Source: DATCYZ01 sp036526195
GTDB lineage: Bacteria > Pseudomonadota > Gammaproteobacteria > Burkholderiales > SG8-39
Direction of reading: 5' to 3'
DNA length: 26,580 nucleotides
Assembly (NCBI GenBank): GCA_036526195.1
Contig: DATCYZ010000103.1
Span: 1 to 26,580, forward strand
The notes beneath the pieces are model-generated. The model searched no databases. It worked only from the letters and a program-made list of their open reading frames with translations, and was not told the DNA's origin. Below are positions 1 to 6,964 of this stretch, one piece after another; within the stretch, counting starts at the first letter, position 1, and the number at the start of each line of letters is the position of its first letter. The translations under genes were made by a program, and so were the position numbers.

Positions 1-2
1 TC

Positions 3-284
3 GCCGCGGCGATCGGCCTGACCTACCTGTCCACGGTGCCGCCGACGGTCGGCCTGGTCGCCAAGCTCTACGGCCCGCGCTACGTCGCCACGTTGTTCGG
101 GCTGGTGATGCTCTCGCACCAGGTCGGCGGCTTCCTCGGCGCGGCGCTCGGCGGCAAGGCCTTCGAGTCTTCCGGCAGCTACGACTGGATGTGGTGGGCC
201 GACATCGCGCTGTGCCTGATGGCGGCGGTGGTGCACCTGCCGATCCGCGAGGCGAAGCACGTGCCGGTGGCGGCCGCCGCCTGA
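3..284 (+). CDS. MFS transporter, C-terminal end (partial)
   Basis: This is the last ~93 residues of a major facilitator superfamily permease whose beginning lies before the window. The visible part reads as two to three hydrophobic helices: a segment with LTYLSTVPPTVGLVAKLYG, a glycine-rich helix LSHQVGGFLGAALGG, and a last helix around WADIALCLMAAVVHLPI, followed by a short cytoplasmic tail ending in five residues of Val/Ala. The GP/RY-ATLFGL and HQVGGFLGA patterns are typical of the second half of MFS proteins of the oxalate/formate or monocarboxylate type, but the substrate cannot be read from this part. A perfect hairpin follows the stop at once, so it is probably not co-transcribed with the downstream CoA ligase, although an aromatic acid would be a natural cargo beside that gene. 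That substrate guess is inference only. Confidence 0.75.
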   Translation, partial: AAAIGLTYLSTVPPTVGLVAKLYGPRYVATLFGLVMLSHQVGGFLGAALGGKAFESSGSYDWMWWADIALCLMAAVVHLPIREAKHVPVAAAA

Positions 285-314
285 GCCGAACCTGCACGAT
301 GGTGCAGGTTCGGC
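285..314 (+). terminator. Hairpin after the MFS gene
   Basis: A perfect 13-bp inverted repeat (GCCGAACCTGCAC / GTGCAGGTTCGGC) with a 4-base loop starts one base after the MFS stop codon. There is no T-tract, so it is either a poorly canonical intrinsic terminator or an RNA-stabilising 3' hairpin. Confidence 0.5.
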
Positions 315-386
315 GCGCAGCGGCGCGCGGGCGCGGGTGCTAGCATCGCCCTGCGTCCGAACCCGATTCGAGAGGAGGATCCGGTC

Positions 387-1976
387 ATGGCGAAATCGCC
401 AGCGAATGCAGATGCCGCGCCGCGCGTCGACATCCCGCGCGAGTACAACGCCGCCGAGGACCTGATCGGTCGCAACCTGGCCGCCGGCCGCGGCGCGAAG
501 CTTGCCTACATCGACGATCGCGGCCAGTGCACCTTTGCCGAGCTGGCGGCGCGCGTCGACCGCTTTGCCTCGTCGCTTGCCTCGCTCGGGCTCGAGCCCG
601 AGCACCGCGTGATGATCGCGATGCTCGACACCCTCGACTGGCCAGCGGCCTTCCTCGGCGCGATCAAGGCGGGCGTGGTGCCGATTGCCGCGAACACGCT
701 GCTCACCACGCCGGACTACGCGTTCATGCTGAACGACAGCCGCGCGCGCGTGCTGTTCGTCTCCGCCGCCCTGCTGCCGCAGTTCGCGCCGCTGCTCGCC
801 GATCGCGCGAACAAACTGCCCTACCTGCGCCACGTGGTCGTCTCGGGCGGCGACGCGTCGGGGGATCTCGCCTTCGACGCGCTGATGGCGCGCGGCGCGG
901 ACGGCGCCTTCGCGGCGGCGCGCACCACCTGCGACGACGCCTGCTTCTGGCTGTACTCCTCGGGCTCCACCGGCACGCCCAAGGGCACGGTACACCTGCA
1001 CTCGAGCATGCGCATGACCGCCGAGCTCTACGCGGTGCCGGTGCTCGGCATCCGCGAGAGCGACGTGGTGTTCTCGGCGGCGAAGCTGTTCTTCGCCTAC
1101 GGACTCGGCAATTCGCTTTCGTTCCCGCTGATGGTGGGAGCGACGACGATCCTGATGGGCGAGCGACCGACGCCGCAATCGGTGTTCAAGCGGCTGGTGG
1201 AGCGCAAGCCGACGATCTTCTACGGCGTGCCGACGCTGTTCGCGGCGCTGCTGGCGAGCCCGGAGTTCCCGGCGCGCGAGAAGCTCGCCCTGCGCGTATG
1301 CACCTCGGCCGGCGAAGCGCTGCCGGCCGAACTCGGCCGGCGCTGGAAGGAAAAGACCGGCGTCGACATCCTCGATGGCATCGGCTCCACCGAGATGCTG
1401 CACATCTTCCTGTCCAACCGGCCCGGCGACGTGCACTACGGCACCTCGGGCCGTCCGGTGCCGGGTTACCGGCTGTCCCTGCGCGACGAGCACGGGGCGG
1501 AGGCGAAGACCGGGGAGATCGGCGAGTTGTACATCGCCGGGGCGACGGCGGCGGCGATGTACTGGAACCAGCGCGAGAAGACGCGCGACACGTTTCGCGG
1601 GGAATGGACCAAGAGCGGCGACAAGTACACCGTGGACGAGAACGGCATCTACACCTATTCCGGCCGCTCGGACGACATGCTCAAGGTGTCGGGGATCTAT
1701 GTCTCGCCCTTCGAGGTCGAGGCGGCGCTCGGCACGCACGAGGCGGTGCTGGAAGCGGCCGTGGTGGGCGCCAAGGACGAGAACAAGCTGGTGAAGCCGA
1801 AGGCCTTCGTGGTGCTCAAGCCGGGGCAGGCGGCCGGCGAGGCGCTCGCGACGGCACTCAAGCAGCACGTGAAGGACAAGCTCGCGCCCTACAAGTACCC
1901 GCGCTGGATCGAGTTCGTCACCGAACTGCCGAAGACCGCGACCGGCAAGATCCAGCGCTTCAAGCTGCGCGGCTGA
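387..1976 (+). CDS. Benzoate-CoA ligase family protein (aromatic acid-CoA ligase)
   Basis: A 529-residue adenylate-forming enzyme expected to activate an aromatic carboxylate with ATP and CoA in the cytoplasm. The ATP-binding loop YSSGSTGTPKG is at residues 190-200, the FAYGLGNSLSFPL segment near 236-247, GIGSTEMLHIFLSN (typical of the benzoate-CoA ligase family) at 331-344, the hinge/ribose-binding region YSGRSDDMLKVSGIYV at 424-439, and the catalytic lysine of PKTATGK at 521. Length fits the family (about 520-540). The ATG is chosen because a strong AGAGGAGG sequence lies at 371-378. The GGDEF gene follows 7 bases after the stop. Benzoate, 4-hydroxybenzoate and 2-aminobenzoate ligases share these motifs, so the substrate is uncertain. 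The 4-hydroxybenzoyl-CoA reductase operon 16 kb away makes 4-hydroxybenzoate a reasonable candidate, by inference. Confidence 0.88.
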   Translation: MAKSPANADAAPRVDIPREYNAAEDLIGRNLAAGRGAKLAYIDDRGQCTFAELAARVDRFASSLASLGLEPEHRVMIAMLDTLDWPAAFLGAIKAGVVPIAANTLLTTPDYAFMLNDSRARVLFVSAALLPQFAPLLADRANKLPYLRHVVVSGGDASGDLAFDALMARGADGAFAAARTTCDDACFWLYSSGSTGTPKGTVHLHSSMRMTAELYAVPVLGIRESDVVFSAAKLFFAYGLGNSLSFPLMVGATTILMGERPTPQSVFKRLVERKPTIFYGVPTLFAALLASPEFPAREKLALRVCTSAGEALPAELGRRWKEKTGVDILDGIGSTEMLHIFLSNRPGDVHYGTSGRPVPGYRLSLRDEHGAEAKTGEIGELYIAGATAAAMYWNQREKTRDTFRGEWTKSGDKYTVDENGIYTYSGRSDDMLKVSGIYVSPFEVEAALGTHEAVLEAAVVGAKDENKLVKPKAFVVLKPGQAAGEALATALKQHVKDKLAPYKYPRWIEFVTELPKTATGKIQRFKLRG

Positions 1977-1983
1977 GGAACCG

Positions 1984-2883
1984 ATGAGCGACCTGTTCGA
2001 TCGACTCACTGCATCGCTGATGGTGGTCGGGACCTACCTGGCGTTTCTCGTCGGGGTGCTGATGCTGGTGATCGCGCTCGTCCCTGCGCGCAACGTGATG
2101 CTGGAACTTTCACCCGGGCGCCTGCGCGTCGGCTGGGGCTTGCTGATCAGCATGATCCTGCTGTTCATCGCAGGGTATCTCGCCCAGATCGTGGTCAGTC
2201 TGCAGCGGCCTTACGGTCCCGACACGCTTGTGGCGGTGGTGCTCTTGTTTGGCGCCTGGTTCGTGCTGCTGGTGTGCCGGCTTGCGCGCACCACGGTGCG
2301 CCATGTCACGCGCCTCGGCGTGCTCGAGGTCGAGAACCTGACCGACGCGCTGATGGGCGTGGGCAACCGCCGGTTCTTCGAGCGACGTTTCCACGCGGAA
2401 GTGGTGCGCGCCAAGCGCTACGGCAATCCGCTTTCAGTGCTGCTCTTCGACATCGACCATTTCCGCCAGATCAACGAGACCTACGGGCACGAGGGCGGGG
2501 ATCGCGCCCTGCGGGCGATCGGCGCGATCCTGCGCGATGCGATCCGCACACCGGACCTGGTGGCCCGCTAAGGCGGTGAGGAGATCGCCGTGCTGCTGCC
2601 CTATACCGGGCTCGCGGGCGCCACGCTGCTGGCGGAGCGCCTGCGCGAGACGATCGGCGCAAACGAAGTGCCGACGAGCGACGATCCGGGCGACACGAAG
2701 GTGCTGCGCGTCACCGCCAGTGCCGGGGTGGCGACCCTGACCGCGGACATCGAGGACTTTCCGGAACTGATGCGGCCCGCCGATGCGGCGCTCTACCGCG
2801 CGAAGAACGAGGGGCGCAATCGCGTGGTGGCCGATGCGCGCGACGGGCCACCGCGAAATGAGGCCGAAGTGCCGAGACGGTAG
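1984..2883 (+). pseudogene. Membrane GGDEF diguanylate cyclase interrupted by an in-frame TAA
   Basis: The reading frame encodes a 299-residue protein if the TAA at 2569-2571 (codon 196) is ignored. Three hydrophobic helices (residues about 12-34, 53-74, 81-103) lead into a GGDEF domain with VGNRRFFERRF, FDIDHFRQINETYGHEGGD and, after the stop, GGEEIAVLLPYTGLAGA and ADAALYRAKNEGRNRV to the end. The interrupted codon is where the family normally has tyrosine or a similar residue (LVAR-[Y]-GGEE), so a single base change from TAC or TAT explains it. The signature that makes c-di-GMP is GGEEI, one residue off the usual GGEEF. The usual D-x-LTG motif reads DALMG. Translated as is, the product stops before the active site and would be inactive. 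A sequencing error cannot be excluded. The start follows GAGGAA just upstream and is probably coupled to the CoA ligase. Confidence 0.85.
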
Positions 2884-2921
2884 AATCGCAGGCTTCGGAA
2901 ATCTGCAACAAGGATGGCGAC

Positions 2922-3326
2922 ATGGCACAGGGACAGGACATCCGCAGCGCGGACCTCAGCATCGACCCCGCGGCGCTCTACCTCGAGGAAGTCTTCACCG
3001 ACCGTCGGGTCGGCACCATCCGGCGCCTGACGCCGGTGAAGGGCGGGGGCGAGGTGGATGCCGCGCGACCCGTGGTCTACCAGGGCGAGACGCAGGTAAT
3101 GACGCCGATGGGCGCGCTGCCGATCGCCTTCGAGATCGACGCGAAGTCGGTGGAAGAGGCGGCGGGCCAGTTCGGCGAGCTCGCCAAGCAGGCGATCGAG
3201 CGCACGCTGAAGGAAATACAGGAGATGCGGCGCCAGCAGGCATCGTCCATCGTCGTGCCCCAGGGCGGCATGCCCCCGGGCGCGCTCGGCGGCATGCCGG
3301 GCGGCGGCAAGATCCAGATGCCCTGA
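2922..3326 (+). CDS. Conserved hypothetical protein (134 aa)
   Basis: I do not recognise a named family. The protein is cytoplasmic in appearance, with no signal peptide or membrane helix. The N-terminal 90 residues (LYLEEVFTDRRVGTIRRLTPV, VYQGETQVMTPMGALPIAFEI) look like a compact beta-rich domain. Residues about 75-105 form an amphipathic helix (VEEAAGQFGELAKQAIERTLKEIQ), and the tail is a Gly/Pro/Met-rich low-complexity stretch (GGMPPGALGGMPGGG). The start follows an AAGGA sequence at 2910-2914, and a TAGAAT -10-like hexamer lies at 2881-2886, right at the end of the GGDEF frame. The TPR gene starts 8 bases after its stop, so the two are probably one transcript. No function is assigned. 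Confidence 0.75.
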   Translation: MAQGQDIRSADLSIDPAALYLEEVFTDRRVGTIRRLTPVKGGGEVDAARPVVYQGETQVMTPMGALPIAFEIDAKSVEEAAGQFGELAKQAIERTLKEIQEMRRQQASSIVVPQGGMPPGALGGMPGGGKIQMP

Positions 3327-3334
3327 GCCGGGCC

Positions 3335-4651
3335 GTGCTCACCGACTGCCGGGGCCTTTCGCTGTCCACCGCTTCGGCGGCGGCGCGTGACGCCTATGTC
3401 GAGGGCGTCGAGGCCCTGCTCGAGGCGAACGCCGGGGCGGATGCCGGCATTGCGAAGGCGCTCGCACTGGACCCGGGATTCGCCCTCGCCCATGCGGCGC
3501 AGGCGCGGCTCGCGCAGCTCGACATGCGTCCGGCCGACGCGCGCGCCGCGGCCGAACGGGCGCGCGAATGCGTCGCCGGCGCGAGTCCGCGCGAGCGCAG
3601 CCATGTCGAGGCGATCGCGACGCTGGTCGGGGCGGTGCGCGGCGATGCGCTGGGCGCGGCGAAGGCGCACCTGGCCGAATATCCGCGCGATGCCATGGTG
3701 CTTGCGCCCTGCACCGGGGTGTTCGGGCTGATCGGGTTTTCGGGCCGCGCGGGCCGCGAGGGAGAGTTGCTGGCCCTGATGCGGGATTACCTGCCGCATT
3801 ACGGCGAGGACGGCTGGTTCCTCGGGCAACTGGCGTTTGCCGAGGGCGAGGCGGGTGAACTGGCCGACGGGGAACGCCATATCGGGAAGGCGCTGGCAAT
3901 TGCGCCGCGCAGCGCGCACAACGCCCATGTGCGCGCGCACCTGCACTACGAGCGTGGCGAGGATGCCGTCGGACTTGCCTACCTCGAAGACTGGATGCGC
4001 GGCTATCCGCGCGAGGCCATGCTGCATTGCCACCTGTCGTGGCACGTCGCGCTATGGCGCATGCAGGCGGGCGACGCCGAGGGCGCCGCGCAGATGTACG
4101 CCGCGCAGGTGCATCCTGCGAAGGGAGACACGCCGCCGGGGTCCTGGGGGCCGTCGCTCAACACGCTCACCGATGCCGCGTCCTTTCTCTGGCGCGCCGA
4201 ACTGAACGGCGCCGTGCGCGACGCGCAGCGCTGGGACGAACTGCGCGCCTATGCGCTGCGCGTGTTCCCGAAGGCCGGCATCAGCTTCGCCGACGTCCAC
4301 AGCGCGCTTGCGTACGCGGCCGCCGGCGACGACGGTGCGCTTGCGATATTGCTGGAGGAACTGCGCGCGCGCGAAGCCGATGGCAAGCTTGCCGCCGGAC
4401 CCGTGGTGCCGGCGCTGGCCGCGGGCTTCGGCGCCTTCGCGCGCGGCGCTTGGGCCGAGGCCGCGACGCATCTCGCGGCGGGGCTTGCCGACCATGCCCG
4501 GATCGGCGGCAGCCGGGCGCAGCGCGACCTCGTCGAGTACACGCTTGCGGCCGCGCTCGCGCAGGCCGGACGCATGGATGCGGCACGGGCGCTCGCCGCT
4601 GCGCGCCGCCAGCGTCCTGCGGGCATGCCGGTGGTCGCGCTGGCTGGCTGA
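3335..4651 (+). CDS. TTC38-like tetratricopeptide repeat protein
   Basis: A 438-residue soluble, Ala-rich helical protein. Its N-terminus (DCRGLSLSTASAAARDAYVE) followed by ALALDPGFALAHAAQARL, CVAGASPRERSHVEAI and FLGQLAFAEGEAGELADGERHIGKAL matches the pattern of the tetratricopeptide repeat protein 38 family, widespread in Proteobacteria and also present in animals. Biochemical role is unknown; TPR arrays generally bind peptides or proteins. The proposed GTG start at 3335 lies 8 bases after the previous stop with only a weak ribosome site, suggesting translational coupling to the 134-residue protein. The same frame stays open upstream to about 2783, but that part overlaps other genes in a different frame and looks like chance. 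Length is close to the family norm (about 440-470). Confidence 0.8.
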   Translation: MLTDCRGLSLSTASAAARDAYVEGVEALLEANAGADAGIAKALALDPGFALAHAAQARLAQLDMRPADARAAAERARECVAGASPRERSHVEAIATLVGAVRGDALGAAKAHLAEYPRDAMVLAPCTGVFGLIGFSGRAGREGELLALMRDYLPHYGEDGWFLGQLAFAEGEAGELADGERHIGKALAIAPRSAHNAHVRAHLHYERGEDAVGLAYLEDWMRGYPREAMLHCHLSWHVALWRMQAGDAEGAAQMYAAQVHPAKGDTPPGSWGPSLNTLTDAASFLWRAELNGAVRDAQRWDELRAYALRVFPKAGISFADVHSALAYAAAGDDGALAILLEELRAREADGKLAAGPVVPALAAGFGAFARGAWAEAATHLAAGLADHARIGGSRAQRDLVEYTLAAALAQAGRMDAARALAAARRQRPAGMPVVALAG

Positions 4652-4675
4652 GGACGTTCCCGGTCGGGAACGTTC
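4652..4675 (+). terminator. Hairpin after the TPR gene
   Basis: ACGTTCCC (4654-4661) pairs with GGGAACGT (4666-4673) around a 4-base loop, extendable by a G-T and a G-C pair. The same bases form an overlapping 16-bp perfect palindrome TCGGGAACGTTCCCGA at 4664-4679. No T-tract follows. It could be a terminator or a protein-binding palindrome marking the edge of the cassette region. Confidence 0.4.
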
Positions 4676-4679
4676 CCGA

Positions 4680-4970
4680 TCGCAGGCTCTGCAATTCGAT
4701 CCGCTGCACGTCCGTGCCAAGGCGCGGGTTCCTTCTCAACCACTTCGTACCCGTGCGTCGGTTTTGGCGGCGCGATCGACCAGTTTCGGAGATCGCAGAT
4801 TCGGGTTCTGTGGAGGAACGCGAGGCGAATCGGGCGCTTGCTCCATTCTGCGCCAGATATCCCGGAGAGCGCGATGTCCTGCCCCGTCCAAAGCATTGAT
4901 TACAGGGAAGGTTGACGCGTCCGGGGGCGCGGGCGACGATGTTATATCCGATTAATCGCATCCATATAAC
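4680..4970. other. Gene-poor left flank of the cassette array
   Basis: About 290 bases without a gene I can support. Open frames on both strands here give no recognisable protein, and in particular nothing like an integron integrase. Base composition becomes less GC-rich towards the right. A TTGACG hexamer (4912-4917) with GACGAT (4935-4940) 17 bases later is a weak promoter candidate facing the cassettes. GTTATAT (4941-4947) and ATATAAC (4964-4970) form a 7-bp inverted repeat ending exactly at the first cassette boundary. This is where an attI site would lie, but attI sequences are too variable to call by eye. Confidence 0.4.
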
Positions 4971-5015
4971 GTTCGGTGGCAAATCGTTCTTTCTGAATCA
5001 ACGGGGAAGTTACTT

Positions 5016-5897
5016 ATGAACGCAGTGCGACGAATCTTAGTTATGCACGCGGTATTGGCTGTCTCATCCGTGGCGCTGGCGCAACAGTCAGTCGTGGACG
5101 TGAGCTTCACTGGCAATGAAGGCGAACGAATCACGGTTGAGGCAACGCTTACGTTGCCAGAGAAGCCTGCGGGACAGAAACGGCCTGCCATCGTGATCCT
5201 TCACCATGCCGGCGGCTGGGGGGCCGGGACAACCGCGCAGTACGCCAGCTTCCTCGCCTCACAGGGTTTCCTGACCCTTGAGCCACGGATGTTCAACGCC
5301 GGTGGCGAAGGAGAAGATACCTATCGCCATATGCCGACCGTCTTCGGCAGCTTGGCATACCTGGCAAAGCGCCCCGACGTGGATGACAAGAAAATTGCCC
5401 TGATGGGCCTGTCCTACGGTGCCGTGCTATCACTGTACGCGGGCACGACCTGGGCACGCACCAAGTACCCGCTCGGCGAGCTTCGCTATGCGGCAATTGC
5501 GTCGTTCTATCCGCTTTGCTGGGTGGGCAAGGCCTACGTTTCAAGGACCATCGGAAAATGGAAGAATCGGGCCTATCCGGAGTCCTTCATGGATCAATGG
5601 GCGGGCATTCCCCTTGCGATTTTCGCCGGCGGAGCCGATGACTACGAGTCGAAGGACCCCAAGTCCTGCACGGACTTCGTCGCATCGATTCCGGACGAAA
5701 AGCAGCGATCGCTTACGCAAGTCCATCTCTATCCTGCCGCCACTCACGGCTGGGATCACGGAAGCACCGTTTCGTTTTTTGCCCGAACGGCATGCAAGGG
5801 TTCCGGCTGCAACAACACCAACGAGTCGAATCCGGAGATCACCCAGACCGCCAAGACCGATCTCCTGAAGTTCCTGCAACAGAAACTCGGGTTGTAG
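5016..5897 (+). CDS. Exported alpha/beta hydrolase of dienelactone hydrolase type (cassette 1)
   Basis: A 293-residue protein with a Sec signal peptide: basic MNAVRR, hydrophobic core to about residue 20, likely cleavage after VALA (residue 22). The mature part is an alpha/beta hydrolase: HHAGGWG at 63-69 can supply the oxyanion hole, the nucleophile elbow is GLSYG with Ser133, an acid is likely at Asp208 or Asp209 (FAGGADDYE), and the catalytic His is likely His244 in AATHGWDH. This is the layout of the dienelactone hydrolase family; the true substrate is unknown. Several cysteines after the signal peptide (for example CKGSGC) would allow disulfides in the periplasm. The start follows GGGGAA at 5003-5008. 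It is the only gene of cassette 1. Codon use is less GC-biased than the chromosomal neighbours, consistent with acquisition. Confidence 0.82.
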   Translation: MNAVRRILVMHAVLAVSSVALAQQSVVDVSFTGNEGERITVEATLTLPEKPAGQKRPAIVILHHAGGWGAGTTAQYASFLASQGFLTLEPRMFNAGGEGEDTYRHMPTVFGSLAYLAKRPDVDDKKIALMGLSYGAVLSLYAGTTWARTKYPLGELRYAAIASFYPLCWVGKAYVSRTIGKWKNRAYPESFMDQWAGIPLAIFAGGADDYESKDPKSCTDFVASIPDEKQRSLTQVHLYPAATHGWDHGSTVSFFARTACKGSGCNNTNESNPEITQTAKTDLLKFLQQKLGL

Positions 5898-5962
5898 GTG
5901 AAACCAAGACGGCTGCATGGACGGCCGGCATGTAACCTGCATGGTGCGCGGCAGCGTATGCC

Positions 5963-6025
5963 ACCGAACAACAGCTTGCAGGCGACGCGCCGCGGGCGGC
6001 GCGCGCCTGAAACCGGACGTTAGGA
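5963..6025 (+). other. attC recombination site 1
   Basis: R'' is ACCGAAC (5963-5969) and R' is GTTAGGA (6019-6025), 63 bases in all. Between them a near-perfect stem pairs CAGGCG (5979-5984) and CGCGCCG (5986-5992) with CGGCGCG (5997-6003) and CGCCTG (6004-6009), with a single unpaired A at 5985 in the left arm and a 4-base loop. One extra base in the L'' arm is a hallmark of attC folding. R'' departs from RYYYAAC at one position, but it is perfectly complementary to the start of its own cassette. Confidence 0.82.
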
Positions 6026-6066
6026 GTCAGATGTAGCTTCGTCATCCAATATTGAGGAGGTGCGCC

Positions 6067-6501
6067 ATGTCCAATGTAGGTACTTACAAGGGCAACTGCT
6101 TTTGCGGTGCGGTCCAGTTCACGGTAACGGGTGAACCCGCAGCAATGGGCTATTGCCATTGCAGTTCGTGTCGCCTTTGGTCGGCCGGCCCGATCAACGC
6201 CTTTACCCTGTGGAAACCGGACGCTTTACAAATTACACAAGGGGCGGACAAGGTCGACAGTCATAACAAGACCCCGAAAAGCTCACGCAAATGGTGCCGG
6301 ACATGCGGCGGCCACCTTTTTACTGACCATCCAGAGTGGAACCTAGTTGACGTGTACGCCGCGGCTATTCCGAGCTTTCCCTTCAAGCCTAGTGTGCATG
6401 TCCATTATCAGGAGGCGGTGTTACGCATCAACGATGGATTGCCGAAATTGAAGGATCTGCCAAAGGAAATGGGCGGCTCGGGAGAGGCGGTGCCTGAATA
6501 A
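6067..6501 (+). CDS. GFA/CENP-V domain zinc protein (cassette 2)
   Basis: A 144-residue cytoplasmic protein of the GFA family (named after glutathione-dependent formaldehyde-activating enzyme). All seven expected zinc-ligand cysteines are visible: CFC at 11-13, CHCSSC at 30-35 and CRTC at 77-80. The family fold binds one or two zinc ions. Few members have a proven reaction, so binding or conversion of glutathione-aldehyde adducts is only a possibility. The ATG at 6067 is chosen because GAGGAGG lies at 6054-6060; an earlier in-frame start at 6052 would sit on top of that ribosome site. It is the only gene in cassette 2 and is preceded by only 47 bases from the recombination point, typical of promoterless cassettes read from upstream. 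Confidence 0.88.
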   Translation: MSNVGTYKGNCFCGAVQFTVTGEPAAMGYCHCSSCRLWSAGPINAFTLWKPDALQITQGADKVDSHNKTPKSSRKWCRTCGGHLFTDHPEWNLVDVYAAAIPSFPFKPSVHVHYQEAVLRINDGLPKLKDLPKEMGGSGEAVPE

Positions 6502-6541
6502 GCTTGGGGCGCGCTCGCACATCATGGAAGTTTGGTGTGAC

Positions 6542-6601
6542 TCCTAACTTCAGATGGAACGGACGGGCAAAAGCAGCCCGCCGTACACCAAAACGTTAGG
6601 C
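6542..6601 (+). other. attC recombination site 2
   Basis: R'' TCCTAAC (6542-6548) and R' GTTAGGC (6595-6601), the latter a perfect GTTRRRY, define a 60-base site. The inner stem pairs ACGG (6559-6562) and CGGGC (6564-6568) with GCCCG (6576-6580) and CCGT (6581-6584), again with one unpaired A (6563) in the left arm and a 7-base loop. Architecture is the same as site 1, with little sequence identity, as is normal for attC. Confidence 0.88.
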
Positions 6602-6670
6602 CACGCGTCGGAAGCCATGAGCGCCTCGCATTAACAGATCACCTCAATACGGTCATCAGAGAGGTTAGGT

Positions 6671-6907
6671 ATGGATCCAAGTAGTACTGAAGTCAGCGCT
6701 CCAGCTGCTGGGCCGTTTGCGCTCCCATTGCGCGCCACGTTTCGCCCGGGAGATCGCGTACGCAAGAAATCTGGTGCCGCCTCGCAAGGTCAAGTTGTCG
6801 GCTGGCACTGCACGAAACTGACCCCTGAAGGCTATGCCGTCGAGTCCGAGTGTCACCTAGGCTCAGTACAAATCTATCCTGTGGCTGCTCTTGAACGCGT
6901 GGCCTAA
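6671..6907 (+). CDS. dfrB: DfrB (R67-type) dihydrofolate reductase, trimethoprim-insensitive family (cassette 3)
   Basis: A 78-residue protein aligning without gaps to R67 dihydrofolate reductase, about three quarters identical to the sequence I remember. R67-type enzymes are tiny SH3-like barrels that form a homotetramer with one central pore, reduce dihydrofolate with NADPH and are intrinsically insensitive to trimethoprim. The C-terminal two thirds is nearly invariant: GDRVRKKSGAA (27-37, with Lys32), VGW (43-45), LTPEGYAVESE (50-60), and the active-site run SVQIYPVAALER (65-76, with Ser65, Gln67, Ile68, Tyr69). Odd points are Ser38 (TCG) in place of Trp38 and His46 (CAC) in place of Tyr46, each one base away from the R67 codon. 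Ribosome site GAGAGG at 6659-6664. The stop codon lies inside the R'' box of the following attC. Whether it gives resistance is not shown by sequence. Confidence 0.93.
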   Translation: MDPSSTEVSAPAAGPFALPLRATFRPGDRVRKKSGAASQGQVVGWHCTKLTPEGYAVESECHLGSVQIYPVAALERVA

Positions 6908-6964
6908 CCCTTCGTTGCACCCGACTCGGAACCTCATTCGATAAAGTGGACACCTCGACCTAAC
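6902..6964 (+). other. attC site 3, incomplete (left half only)
   Basis: GCCTAAC (6902-6908) is a perfect RYYYAAC R'' box and is complementary over 14 bases (with its left extension) to the start of its own cassette. It is followed by CCTTCGTTGCACCCGAC, which resembles the left arm of many attC sites. No matching right arm and no GTTRRRY box follow. A second RYYYAAC-like ACCTAAC lies at 6958-6964. The right half seems to have been lost or replaced. Confidence 0.6.

Larger units (their letters stand above)
4971..6908 (+). mobile_element. Integron gene-cassette array without visible integrase (CALIN-like), three cassettes
   Basis: Three genes in the same orientation are separated by attC-like sites. 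The decisive sign is that each cassette's left end is the exact reverse complement of the R'' end of its own 3' attC: GTTCGGTGGCA (4971-4981) with TGCCACCGAAC (5959-5969); GTTAGGAGTCA (6019-6029) with TGACTCCTAAC (6538-6548); GTTAGGCCACGCGT (6595-6608) with ACGCGTGGCCTAAC (6895-6908). This is what an attC in a circular cassette requires. Cassettes run from the base after each G of GTT: 4972-6019, 6020-6595 and 6596 onward. The DNA is visibly more AT-rich than the flanks. No integrase gene is in the window, so it is either a cluster of attC sites lacking integrase or the distal part of an array whose platform has been lost. Confidence 0.85.

Noticed and set aside
2569..2571. Programmed readthrough of the TAA in the GGDEF gene
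   Set aside because: TAA followed by G is an efficient stop and no known readthrough signal is seen. Nothing supports regulated recoding.
4680..4970. An integron integrase gene left of the array
   Set aside because: No frame on either strand shows tyrosine-recombinase motifs, and the space is too short for a full gene.
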